Below are positions 43,134-51,628 of a stretch of DNA of 64,000 nt, in pieces (position 1 is the stretch's first letter; each line of letters starts with the position of its first letter). Origin of the DNA: an uncultured Prevotellaceae bacterium. GTDB lineage: Bacteria > Bacteroidota > Bacteroidia > Bacteroidales > Bacteroidaceae. The notes beneath the pieces were generated by a model, which saw only the letters and a program-made list of their open reading frames with translations, searched no databases and had not been told where the DNA came from. A program made the translations under genes and the position numbers. The DNA lies in assembly GCA_902776195.1 (NCBI GenBank), contig CACYPF010000009.1:1-64000 (forward strand), read 5' to 3'.

Positions 43134-45032
43134 TTATTTCTTTTTCCTTGGTTTGCGGATAGCCCATCCCTCCTCGCTGAAGTCGGGGACCTCCCCTTTT
43201 AGTTTCATTGACTTGGGATTGAGGAACTGCATCCATTCGTCCTTGGAGTAGTGCTTCTTGGTTTCTCTAGTATCCCTAGTATCTCTAGTGTTCCTAGTTT
43301 CCCTAGTATTCCTAGTTCCCCTAGTCCCCCTAGTTTCCCTAGCCCCCTTAGCTCCGCCCTCTTCAGCATCATTGCAGCGAACGTCGCGCCCTTTGTATTT
43401 CTGACCATTTACATACTTCATCACACGAGGGGCATCCTCCTCAGGAACCTCGAAATAGGACATCATGGTCAACAGGTCGATATGTCCGACCTCAACATGC
43501 CCTTTCACGTTCTTATTCAGGAACTGCATCAACTCACCAGGGTAGAAGCCGTCTTTCTTGCCTAAGTTGATGAACAATCGGCGATAGCCAGCTTCAGCCT
43601 TGCGGGGACTGTTGCCACGCTCCCGCTTCTCGCCCCGCTTGCCACGCTCCCGCTTCTCACCCCGTTCCCGTTTGTTGCCGACAGGTTCTATCTCCGGGGC
43701 ATCAGCGTAGTAGGCAAGGAACCGACCGAACTCCATGGAAACGATCTTCTTGATAAGGTCCTCCTTGTCGATATACTCAAAGTAACGGTCGATGTCCTGC
43801 ATGAAGGGCGCAATCTGCTCCTCGTCGACATCCGCCTTGACAATCTGGTCCATCACCTTATAGAGCTGTTTCTTGCAAATCTCCTCGGCAGAGGGGATCT
43901 TTCCCTCCTCGAAAGCCTTGCCAATCTCTTTCTCGATATTGCGGATCTTATGCTTCTCACGGGAGTGGACGATGCTGAGAGATGTTCCTTTCTTACCGGC
44001 ACGACCGGTACGGCCAGAGCGGTGGGTGTAGTTCTCGATGTCATCAGGGAGTCCGTAGTTGATTACATGAGTCAGGTCATCAACGTCCAAGCCGCGTGCT
44101 GCCACATCAGTAGCAACCAGCAACTGAACGGTATGCTGGCGGAATTTCTGCATCGTCAGGTCACGTTGCTGCTGTGACAGGTCACCATGCAGTGCCTCGG
44201 CATTATAGCCGTCGCGAATCAGTTTGTCGGCAACCTCCTGTGTCTCCAGCTTCGTACGGCAGAAAATGATGGCGAAGATGCGGGGGTAGAAGTCTACCAG
44301 CCTTTTTAAAGCTAAATACTTGTCTTTCGCATTCACCATATAATAGATATGGTTCACATGTTCGGCACCCTCGTTGCGGCTTCCCACCACGATCTCCTTA
44401 TAGTCATGCAGATACCCTTTGGCGATACGCTCTATCTCCTTACTCATCGTAGCGGAGAAGAGCAGTGTGTTACGCTCTGTGGGCACTCCTTCTAAAATAG
44501 CGTCGATACTCTCGGAGAAACCCATGTTCAACATCTCATCGGCTTCATCAAGTACCACGTTATTCACATCATCTAACTTGGCGACCCCACGGTTCATCAA
44601 GTCAATCAGTCTGCCCGGTGTTGCCACTATTACCTGTACACCTTTCCGCAATGCACGGATCTGCTGCTCAATGGACGCGCCACCATACACAGCCTCGATA
44701 TGCACTCCTTCAAGATACTTGGAGAAGTCGCGCAGGTCGTCAGCAATCTGCAGACACAGCTCACGGGTTGGTGCAAGAATGAGAGCGTGGGGCAGTCCTC
44801 TTCCTATCTCTCCCATCTGTGGACGGGGCATGGAGGCTATCTTCTGCAAGACAGGAATACCAAATGCAGCCGTCTTACCCGTTCCTGTCTGGGCAAGGGC
44901 GATAACATCATTCTGATTACCAAGTAAATAAGGGATAACTTCCTCCTGAACGGGCATAGGCTGTACAAAACCCAATTCCTCAATAGCGCGTCGAATCTCT
45001 TCGCAAACGCCTAACTCTTCAAATGTCTTCAA
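43134..45032 (-). CDS. deaD: DEAD-box RNA helicase with DbpA-type RNA-binding domain
   Basis: A 632-residue helicase: Q motif (GFVQPMPVQEEVIP), AQTGTGKT, PTRELCLQ, VLDEADEML, SATMS, and HRSGRTGRAG in the second RecA domain. A basic linker (KRERGEKRERG type) leads to a DbpA/CsdA-like domain at about 495-570 (RRLFINLGKKDGFYPGELMQFLN). A repetitive tail of RxT triplets (RETRGTRNTRET) encoded by a 9-bp repeat follows, then a basic end. It unwinds RNA, probably in ribosome assembly or cold adaptation. The -7 box TACCTTTG is at 45058-45065. Confidence 0.9.
   Translation of the reverse strand: MKTFEELGVCEEIRRAIEELGFVQPMPVQEEVIPYLLGNQNDVIALAQTGTGKTAAFGIPVLQKIASMPRPQMGEIGRGLPHALILAPTRELCLQIADDLRDFSKYLEGVHIEAVYGGASIEQQIRALRKGVQVIVATPGRLIDLMNRGVAKLDDVNNVVLDEADEMLNMGFSESIDAILEGVPTERNTLLFSATMSKEIERIAKGYLHDYKEIVVGSRNEGAEHVNHIYYMVNAKDKYLALKRLVDFYPRIFAIIFCRTKLETQEVADKLIRDGYNAEALHGDLSQQQRDLTMQKFRQHTVQLLVATDVAARGLDVDDLTHVINYGLPDDIENYTHRSGRTGRAGKKGTSLSIVHSREKHKIRNIEKEIGKAFEEGKIPSAEEICKKQLYKVMDQIVKADVDEEQIAPFMQDIDRYFEYIDKEDLIKKIVSMEFGRFLAYYADAPEIEPVGNKRERGEKRERGKRGEKRERGNSPRKAEAGYRRLFINLGKKDGFYPGELMQFLNKNVKGHVEVGHIDLLTMMSYFEVPEEDAPRVMKYVNGQKYKGRDVRCNDAEEGGAKGARETRGTRGTRNTRETRNTRDTRDTRETKKHYSKDEWMQFLNPKSMKLKGEVPDFSEEGWAIRKPRKKK
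43259..43348 (-). repeat. 9-bp coding tandem repeat in the helicase tail
   Basis: On the plus strand the units read CTAGTTTCC, CTAGTATCC, CTAGTGTTC, CTAGTCCCC and similar, about ten in a row. They encode R-x-T triplets. The minus-strand form (ACTAGGGAA, ACTAGGAAT) resembles the intergenic ACTATAGGA repeat at 39472-39507. Confidence 0.85.
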
Positions 45033-45057
45033 ATCTAATACCTTTATTATTTGTTGG

Positions 45058-45065
45058 CAAAGGTA
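45058..45065 (-). promoter_or_regulatory. -7 element of the helicase gene
   Basis: Minus-strand TACCTTTG, 26 bases before the start codon. No clear -33 box was seen. Confidence 0.5.
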
Positions 45066-45126
45066 CGAATAAAAAGTGGAATAATATAAAAATGATAGAT
45101 ATTTATATTTTTTTAGAGATTATCTA

Positions 45127-45157
45127 TTGACAGTATTCAGGAAATTTATTATCTTTG
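45127..45157 (+). promoter_or_regulatory. Promoter of nrdD-nrdG
   Basis: TTGA (45127-45130), 19-base spacer, TATCTTTG (45150-45157). It gives a leader of about 110 bases before the nrdD ATG, containing the two palindromes described separately. Confidence 0.7.
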
Positions 45158-45168
45158 CAACCGAATTC

Positions 45169-45232
45169 AGTTTTCCAAAATGGGAAACTTTTTGAATTCA
45201 AAAAATAAAAAAGTTATCCAAAACGGAAAACT
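45169..45232 (+). promoter_or_regulatory. Two 21-bp palindromes in the nrdD leader (candidate operator)
   Basis: AGTTTTCC-AAAAT-GGGAAACT (45169-45189) and AGTTATCC-AAAAC-GGAAAACT (45212-45232) are near-identical imperfect palindromes with centres 43 bp apart, about four helical turns. They lie just after the -7 box. They do not match the proteobacterial NrdR box as I know it. They suggest a repressor site or paired RNA hairpins controlling anaerobic ribonucleotide reductase. Confidence 0.6.
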
Positions 45233-45276
45233 TTTCCGTCAACTGAGACATTAAAAACTTGATAAAAAATATAACA

Positions 45277-47376
45277 ATGGAGATTAAGAACTTTACCATC
45301 ACAAAACGAGACGGATCGAAAGACCAGTTCTCATTAGACAAGATTATGAATGCCATATTAAAGGCATTTGACAGTGTGGAACAACCTACAGATCTTGGTG
45401 CTATCTCTAAGATTCTCAGTCGTTTGGATATTCATAACGACATTACGGTGGAGGACATCCAGAACCAAGTGGAGGAAGCCTTGATGCGTGAGGGCTACTA
45501 CAAGGTTGCCAAGTCGTTCATGCTGTACCGTCAGGCTCATTCCGAGGACCGTGAGACACTTGCCAAGTTACAGTTCTTGTCAGAATATTGCGACTCAGTG
45601 AATGCTGCAACGGGTTCAAAGTATGATGCGAATGCAAACGTGGAGCACAAAAACATTGCGACTTTGATTGGTGAGTTGCCTAAGTCCAACTTCATCCGTC
45701 TGAACCGTCGTCTGCTGACTGACCGTATCAAGAAGATGTATGGTAAAGAACTCGCTGACGAGTATATCGACAAGCTGACACACCATTTTATATATAAGAA
45801 CGACGAGACGAGTCTTGCCAACTACTGTGCCTCTATCACGATGTATCCCTGGCTGATTGGCGGTACCATTTCCATTGGTGGTAACTCCACGGCTCCTACC
45901 AACCTCAAGAGCTTCTGTGGTGGGTTCGTGAATATGGTGTTCATGGTTTCCAGTATGTTGAGTGGCGCTTGTGCTACCCCAGAGTTCTTAATGTATATGA
46001 ACTACTTCCTGGGTAAGGAATACGGACAGGATTATTATAAGCATGCAGGTGAGCAAGCTGACCTCAGTCTGAAGAAGCGTACGCTCGACAAGGTGATTAC
46101 TGACTATTTTGAGCAGATAGTATATACGCTGAACCAGCCCACTGGTGCCCGCAACTATCAGGCAGTGTTCTGGAACGTTGCTTACTATGACAAATACTAT
46201 TTCGAGAGTATCTTCGGTGAGTTCTATTTCCCCGACGGTTCTAAGCCAGACTGGGAGGGTCTGTCATGGTTGCAGAAGCGCTTCATGAAATGGTTCAATC
46301 AGGAGCGTACCAAGACCCTGTTGACCTTCCCCGTAGAGACCATGGCACTGCTCGTTGACGAGAATGGTGAGTGCAAGGATAAGGAATGGGGCGATTTCAC
46401 TGCAGAGATGTATGCGGAAGGACATTCGTTCTTCACTTATATGAGTGACAATGCCGACTCCCTGAGTTCTTGCTGCCGTCTGCGCAATGAGATTACCGAC
46501 AATGGTTTCAGTTACACATTGGGTGCCGGTGGCGTGTCTACAGGCTCTAAGAGTGTGCTGACCATCAACCTCAACCGTTGCATCCAGTATGCTGTTAACC
46601 ACAAGATGGACTATCTGGAGTATCTGGGTAGTGTCATAGACTTGTGCCATAAGGTGCAGATGGCTTACAACGAGAACCTGAAGGAGTTGCAGGAGCATGG
46701 CATGCTGCCACTCTTCGACGCTGGTTATATCAATATCAGCCGACAGTACCTCACCATCGGTATCAATGGTCTGGTAGAGGCTGCTGAGTTCATGGGACTG
46801 AAGATCACGCCAAATGATGACTATCTGCATTTCGTACAGGGTATCCTTGGACTTATCGAGAAGTATAACAAGCAGTACCGCACGAAGGATGTGATGTTCA
46901 ACTGCGAGATGATCCCTGCGGAGAACGTGGGTGTCAAGCATGCCAAGTGGGACCGTGAGGATGGCTATTTCGTTCCTCGTGACTGCTATAACAGTTATTT
47001 CTATGTGGTAGAGGATGACTCTCTGACGATTATCGATAAGTTTAAGTTGCATGGCGCTCCCTATATCGAGCACCTCACTGGTGGTTCCGCATTGCATATG
47101 AACTTGGAGGAGCACCTCAGCAAGCAGCAGTATGCCCACCTGCTGAAGGTCGCTGCCCAGGAGGGATGTAACTACTTCACGTTCAATATCCCCAATACCG
47201 TATGCAACGACTGCGGACATATCGACAAGCGTTACTTGAAGGAATGTCCTCACTGCCATTCCAAGAATGTGGACTATATGACACGTATCATCGGATACCT
47301 GAAGCGTGTCAGCAACTTCTCCCAGCCACGTCAGGAAGAGGCTGCACGTCGCTTCTATGCACATGCTAATAATTAA
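45277..47376 (+). CDS. nrdD: Anaerobic ribonucleoside-triphosphate reductase
   Basis: A 699-residue class III reductase that makes dNTPs without oxygen. An N-terminal ATP-cone (about 1-95: KRDGSKDQFSLDKI) is followed by the barrel with SSCCRLRNE and LGAGGVSTGSKSV. A C-terminal zinc site has CNDCGH and CPHCHS, and the glycyl radical loop is RIIGYLKRVSNF near residue 675. The start is ATG 45277; the in-frame TTG at 45259 is less likely. nrdG follows after 2 bp. Confidence 0.95.
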   Translation: MEIKNFTITKRDGSKDQFSLDKIMNAILKAFDSVEQPTDLGAISKILSRLDIHNDITVEDIQNQVEEALMREGYYKVAKSFMLYRQAHSEDRETLAKLQFLSEYCDSVNAATGSKYDANANVEHKNIATLIGELPKSNFIRLNRRLLTDRIKKMYGKELADEYIDKLTHHFIYKNDETSLANYCASITMYPWLIGGTISIGGNSTAPTNLKSFCGGFVNMVFMVSSMLSGACATPEFLMYMNYFLGKEYGQDYYKHAGEQADLSLKKRTLDKVITDYFEQIVYTLNQPTGARNYQAVFWNVAYYDKYYFESIFGEFYFPDGSKPDWEGLSWLQKRFMKWFNQERTKTLLTFPVETMALLVDENGECKDKEWGDFTAEMYAEGHSFFTYMSDNADSLSSCCRLRNEITDNGFSYTLGAGGVSTGSKSVLTINLNRCIQYAVNHKMDYLEYLGSVIDLCHKVQMAYNENLKELQEHGMLPLFDAGYINISRQYLTIGINGLVEAAEFMGLKITPNDDYLHFVQGILGLIEKYNKQYRTKDVMFNCEMIPAENVGVKHAKWDREDGYFVPRDCYNSYFYVVEDDSLTIIDKFKLHGAPYIEHLTGGSALHMNLEEHLSKQQYAHLLKVAAQEGCNYFTFNIPNTVCNDCGHIDKRYLKECPHCHSKNVDYMTRIIGYLKRVSNFSQPRQEEAARRFYAHANN

Positions 47377-47378
47377 TT

Positions 47379-47846
47379 ATGCTTAAATACGTCAATACAG
47401 GCATTGTATTTCAGGAGATACCCGACGAGACGACACTGGCGATTAATATCTCTAATTGTCCTTGTGCTTGTCCTGGCTGTCATAGCCATTACCTTTGGGA
47501 AGATGTCGGGCTTCCCCTGGATACAGATGCCATTGACGATTTCGTGAGAAAATACGGTAGCGATATTACCTGTATCGCTTTCATGGGGGGAGATGCCGAA
47601 CCCCAAGGGGTCAATCAATTAGCCATTTATATCCACGAGACATATCCGGAATTCAAGGTGGCATGGTACAGCGGACGTATCCGTATCTCCTCTGCTATCT
47701 GTAAGACCGACTTTGATTATATCAAGATCGGTCCTTTTATCAAGCATTTGGGACCTCTGAAGTCACCCACCACTAACCAGCGTCTCTATCGTCAGGGAGA
47801 GAATGGTGAATTTGAGGATATCACGAGTCGTTTCTGGAAAAAATAA
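47379..47846 (+). CDS. nrdG: Anaerobic ribonucleotide reductase activating protein
   Basis: A 155-residue radical-SAM activase that installs the glycyl radical on NrdD. The Cys-x3-Cys-x2-Cys cluster motif is within NCPCACPGCHS near residue 28, preceded by a short N-terminal strand as in all NrdG. GGDAEPQ near 70 is the SAM-binding region. It starts 2 bp after nrdD. Confidence 0.95.
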   Translation: MLKYVNTGIVFQEIPDETTLAINISNCPCACPGCHSHYLWEDVGLPLDTDAIDDFVRKYGSDITCIAFMGGDAEPQGVNQLAIYIHETYPEFKVAWYSGRIRISSAICKTDFDYIKIGPFIKHLGPLKSPTTNQRLYRQGENGEFEDITSRFWKK

Positions 47847-47852
47847 ACCATC

Positions 47853-48392
47853 ATGAAAATATGTATCTACTGTTCTGCCAATGCAGATATAGACCCTGAT
47901 TTCTTCCGTATGACAGAAGCGTTGGGACGATGGGCTGCGGAAAATGCCCATTCCATCGTGTATGGGGGAGTCAACCAAGGGTTGATGGAATGTGTGGCAA
48001 AAGCTGCCCATGAGGGTGGCGCACAGGTAGTCGGTGTTATTCCTACTCTTGTGGAGAAGTCGGGTCGAATCAGTCAGCAGGTGGACGTGGAGATGCTTTG
48101 TGACAACCTGAGTGACCGTAAGCAAATGATGCAGGATTATGCCGATGTGTTTATTGCCTTACCGGGCGGTATCGGAACACTTGATGAGATATTCAGTACT
48201 GTGGCATCGGCTACCATCGGCTATCACAGCAAGAAAGTCATCCTTTATAACATGAAGGGCTTCTGGAATACACTCGTCAGTTTACTGGATGATTTGCAAG
48301 GAAAGGGATTCATGAGAAAGGAATGGCGAGCCCAGATAATGGTTGCCAATTCCTTAGAGGAAATAGCCGCCATATTAAATGATTTGACATGA
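47853..48392 (+). CDS. LOG-family protein (TIGR00730, nucleotide 5'-monophosphate phosphoribohydrolase)
   Basis: A 179-residue Rossmann-like protein with CIYCSANADID at the N-terminus, YGGVNQGLMECVAKAA near 40 and the family signature PGGIGTLDEIF near 105. Relatives hydrolyse AMP or cytokinin nucleotides to base plus ribose 5-phosphate. It follows nrdG by 6 bp and overlaps the FNT gene by 4 bp, so it is likely in the nrd operon. Confidence 0.88.
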   Translation: MKICIYCSANADIDPDFFRMTEALGRWAAENAHSIVYGGVNQGLMECVAKAAHEGGAQVVGVIPTLVEKSGRISQQVDVEMLCDNLSDRKQMMQDYADVFIALPGGIGTLDEIFSTVASATIGYHSKKVILYNMKGFWNTLVSLLDDLQGKGFMRKEWRAQIMVANSLEEIAAILNDLT

Positions 48393-49003
48393 AGAAAATA
48401 GAATTGTTCAGAGACATCCTGCCCCTTGCCATCTTAGCAGGAATTTGTATCTCCATCGGTTGTGTCGTCAACCTCAGGGTAGGTGGCGTGGCAGGTGCCG
48501 TATTGTTTGCTTTCGGACTGACGACCGTCGTTTACTATGGTCTGAAGCTCTACACAGGGACTGCAGGGTTTATCCGCCGGCAGGGTGACTGGTCCATGCT
48601 GGTGATGGTATTAATAGGCAATATCATTGGTTGCCTGCTTACCGCATGGCTCATCGGCTATGCCCAACCTGATTGTATCGAACCCGCAGCAAAGATTCTT
48701 GCCGGAAGATTGGCGAAAGGACCATTTGCCTGTTTCCTGTTGGCGATAGGATGCGGATTCATCATGACGACGGCAGTGGAGTTTGCCCGTAAGGGAAAGA
48801 TGCTGCCTTTGATATTCGGAGTACCAGTATTCATCCTCTGTGGTTTTGCCCATAGTATTGCTGATGCTTTCTATTTCCTCGTGTCCCCCTTCACACAGCT
48901 ATGGCAGACAGAGGTGCTTATCGTCTATGTAGCAGAGGTCTTGGGTAATTTCGTCGGTTGTAACCTTTACCGCTGGACACTCTTCTTCTCACATACCTCT
49001 TAA
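48389..49003 (+). CDS. Formate/nitrite transporter (FNT) family channel
   Basis: A 204-residue protein with six TM segments and the FNT motif GVPVFILCGFAHSIADAFYF near residue 155. It is somewhat shorter than typical FocA (about 280). Being in the nrdDG operon suggests transport of formate, the reductant of many class III reductases, but the substrate is inferred. Its end overlaps the convergent wbqC-like gene by 4 bp. Confidence 0.82.
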   Translation: MKKIELFRDILPLAILAGICISIGCVVNLRVGGVAGAVLFAFGLTTVVYYGLKLYTGTAGFIRRQGDWSMLVMVLIGNIIGCLLTAWLIGYAQPDCIEPAAKILAGRLAKGPFACFLLAIGCGFIMTTAVEFARKGKMLPLIFGVPVFILCGFAHSIADAFYFLVSPFTQLWQTEVLIVYVAEVLGNFVGCNLYRWTLFFSHTS

Positions 49004-49653
49004 AGATAGAAAACCGCCTCAGGACCCATACAGGACAAAAGGTCAAGGATGGATAGATTTGGCAGGAATCCATGTCGTTGCTGGAAGACCTGCCAATATT
49101 CTTTTGGTTCGAATTCCGCATCGGGTAGTGGATGCTTGGCACAAATGATATCCCGGAAATCACTGAGAGTTGAAAGGCTACGGGTAGGCGAGCAGAGCTC
49201 GGGAATGAGGTCCGTAGTGAGTGGTGGCAGATATGCTGAGGTGTAGTCTACCTTAGGCTGGATATCCATCAACTCACATATCTTCTGCCGGATGGCTTCG
49301 TTAAAGTCAATGAGGAAGTCATACTTCTTCTCAAAGAAAGGACGGAGATCATCTGCATAATACTCAAAGAAAGGACTTTCGTTATACGCACTTTGTAATG
49401 CGTTCCAATGAATACGCCGCCACTGGTTATGATCACTGATACGCAGATCCTTCACGGTCATCTTGTCAGATAAGTGTTCCACAGGGACAGTCAATGCCTG
49501 TATTCCGTTAGCCGTAGCAATCACGCAACGGTTCCGGTAGGTCTGTTTCTGATAAGTGTCGTATTGCTCGATGATGGAAAGGTCATAACGGGCAAGTTTC
49601 TGATACCATTGGACAGGTCCGAAATAAGTTGTCTGCAGTAGTGCTGTCATCAT
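49000..49653 (-). CDS. WbqC-family protein
   Basis: A 217-residue protein with the WbqC pattern: LLQTTYFGPVQWYQKL at the N-terminus, TYRNRCVIATANGIQALTVPVEH near 37-60, and HWNALQSAYNESPFFEYYADDL near 82. WbqC proteins are found in O-antigen and other envelope loci; activity is not established. It overlaps the degenerate signal peptidase gene by 4 bp. Confidence 0.88.
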   Translation of the reverse strand: MMTALLQTTYFGPVQWYQKLARYDLSIIEQYDTYQKQTYRNRCVIATANGIQALTVPVEHLSDKMTVKDLRISDHNQWRRIHWNALQSAYNESPFFEYYADDLRPFFEKKYDFLIDFNEAIRQKICELMDIQPKVDYTSAYLPPLTTDLIPELCSPTRSLSTLSDFRDIICAKHPLPDAEFEPKEYWQVFQQRHGFLPNLSILDLLSCMGPEAVFYL

Positions 49654-50183
49654 TGCAGTGTCCTTTCCTTTCGATAGCCTTCCAACATGTTCTTTTGGTC
49701 GTCGTGACTATAGAGGATACAAACTACCCTTCCGATGATGTTCCGCTCAGAGATAAAGCCAAGGTTACGTGAGTCCACCGGATTCTTTGGGTGAATGGAC
49801 TCCAGCCAGTAATAGTCAGCATCAGCACAATCCTTTAGCCCCGGTACCATCATGGTTCCTTTCTTCGTATGGACAGTATCACCAGGAACAGCCTTGCAAC
49901 GTGCGATGAACTCCCCGTTGATGGAGTCATTAGGTATGTCGAATACGACAATATCCCCCTTGCTGACTGGTTTACGGAGCATGCGGCTGTAGGGCAACAT
50001 CCCTTTACCGTCCACCCGTAAGCCATAACTCCACCGGTTCACCAACAACCTGTCACCATCGATATACAGCGGTTGTAATCCCTTCCCATCAACAGTATAG
50101 ACGGTAAATGCCAAAGCACGGAAGGCAAGCACCAGCACGAGGGCTGATGCAAGGGCTATCACGAACTTCAGCCAGTCTGACAT
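49650..50183 (-). CDS. Signal peptidase I-like protein lacking Ser-Lys dyad
   Basis: A 177-residue S26-type protein with one N-terminal TM helix. Alignment by eye with LepB places Gly35 (DGKGLQPLYIDGD) at the nucleophile Ser and Ala94 (EFIARCKAVPGD) at the general-base Lys. The fold motifs remain (GDIVVFDIP, VPGDTV, DSRNLGFISERNIIGR). It is probably catalytically inactive and may act as a LepB partner. It lies 8 bp after lepB in the same operon. Confidence 0.82.
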   Translation of the reverse strand: MSDWLKFVIALASALVLVLAFRALAFTVYTVDGKGLQPLYIDGDRLLVNRWSYGLRVDGKGMLPYSRMLRKPVSKGDIVVFDIPNDSINGEFIARCKAVPGDTVHTKKGTMMVPGLKDCADADYYWLESIHPKNPVDSRNLGFISERNIIGRVVCILYSHDDQKNMLEGYRKERTLQ

Positions 50184-50191
50184 CTCTGCTG

Positions 50192-51625
50192 CTACTTGAT
50201 ATTGTCGACGAAGCGGAACAGACGGTTCCAGCGTATACCAGAGAAGCCGCCACGGTCAGGATCACTGCTCCACCAGATGAAGATGGGCTTACCCACGATA
50301 TGGTCTTCTGGCACAAAGCCCCAGTAACGGGAGTCGAGAGAGTTGTGACGGTTGTCACCCATCATCCAATAGTAATCCAGCTTGAAGGTGTATTTAGTAG
50401 CAACCTGGTCGTTGATATATATCTTTCCGTCCTTCACCTCCAGCTTATTATCCTCATAGGTGCGGATACAACGCTCGTAGACAGGAAGGTTCTCCAACGT
50501 AAGGTCAATGCTCTTTCCCTTGGCGGGAATCCAGATAGGACCATAGTTGTCCCTTGTCCAGTGCATGTTACCATTCAAGGGGTAAATGTCAAGGTCGCTG
50601 GCATCGGTATTAAGCACCACACTCTCTGCCACCCCACGCTTCTTCAGCTGCTCTGCGGCATAACGGGTCAGCGGCATATAACCGGCGGTATTCAGTGAGG
50701 TGAGGTCTTCCATGGTGATACCCAGCTCTTTCATCGTGTCATCATCAAGGCGTTGACTGAGTTTCACCTTATAGGTGTACTGCACATTGTCCGGCTCTTT
50801 GTTCTGCTTGCCATCGATGTAGATGATGCGGTCCTTGATCTGCAAGGTCTGCCCGGGGAGTCCTACACAGCGCTTCACGTAGTTCTCCCTGCGGTCGGTA
50901 GGACGTGTGTCTATCAGTCCGTATTCAGCCTGGTTGCGCACAATCTCACTGCGTCCCGCCTGATAAATAAAATCAAAATACTGACGACGCTGCTCAACAG
51001 TCAGCGAGTCTGGATCCGGACGTTGGGGATACATCTGATAGCCCATGGAGTAACACATCTGATAGAAGTCGTAGGGCTGATATTGCGGAGCACTGCAGAT
51101 GGTGTCACCAGCAGGATAGTTGAACACGACGATGTCGTTCAGTTGTACTTTTCCAAGTCCTTTCACACGGCGATAGTCCCAATGCGGCCATTCGATGTAG
51201 CTCTTACATTGGAAGAGTGGCAGCGTGTGCTGTGTCAGTGGCATCGTCAGTGGTGTCTCTGGGATACGGGGACCATAGGATACTTTAGACACAAAGAGAT
51301 AGTCGCCAGTCAACAGTGATTTCTCCAGTGATGAGGAGGGTATCACATAGTTCTGAAAGAAAAACAGGTTGATGAAGTAGACAGCGACAAGGGCGAATAC
51401 CAGGGCATCGACCCATGACATCACAAATTTAACGGGACCCTCCGCATCTTTCCACCACTGCCAGCGAATCTTCTTGGTGATATATACGTCATAGATAAAG
51501 GGTATGACGAGCAGTCCCCACCAGGACTTCACCCAATAGAGGAACAACAGGTACAGCACCAGCACGACAATGAATTTCGTCCACTGTACCTTCATATTCA
51601 ACTTCTTCTTTTCTCTATCTTCCAT
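50192..51625 (-). CDS. lepB: Signal peptidase I
   Basis: A 477-residue LepB, longer than the proteobacterial enzyme as is usual in Bacteroidales because of an insertion between the box B and box C regions. The nucleophile Ser99 is in IPSSSLEKSLLTGD, the Lys in NYVKRCVGLPGQ near 252, and DSRYWGFVPEDHIVGKP at the C-terminus. Several N-terminal TM segments are present. It cleaves signal peptides of exported proteins. Confidence 0.93.
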   Translation of the reverse strand: MEDREKKKLNMKVQWTKFIVVLVLYLLFLYWVKSWWGLLVIPFIYDVYITKKIRWQWWKDAEGPVKFVMSWVDALVFALVAVYFINLFFFQNYVIPSSSLEKSLLTGDYLFVSKVSYGPRIPETPLTMPLTQHTLPLFQCKSYIEWPHWDYRRVKGLGKVQLNDIVVFNYPAGDTICSAPQYQPYDFYQMCYSMGYQMYPQRPDPDSLTVEQRRQYFDFIYQAGRSEIVRNQAEYGLIDTRPTDRRENYVKRCVGLPGQTLQIKDRIIYIDGKQNKEPDNVQYTYKVKLSQRLDDDTMKELGITMEDLTSLNTAGYMPLTRYAAEQLKKRGVAESVVLNTDASDLDIYPLNGNMHWTRDNYGPIWIPAKGKSIDLTLENLPVYERCIRTYEDNKLEVKDGKIYINDQVATKYTFKLDYYWMMGDNRHNSLDSRYWGFVPEDHIVGKPIFIWWSSDPDRGGFSGIRWNRLFRFVDNIK

Positions 51626-51628
51626 AGT

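Noticed and set aside
45259-45276. TTG start for nrdD
   Set aside because: An ATG with conventional N-terminus (MEIKNFTITKRDG) lies six codons on and fits the family better.
46264-47364. A 366-codon minus-strand frame opposite nrdD
   Set aside because: nrdD is certain; the reverse frame is a codon-bias shadow rich in His, Leu and Val.
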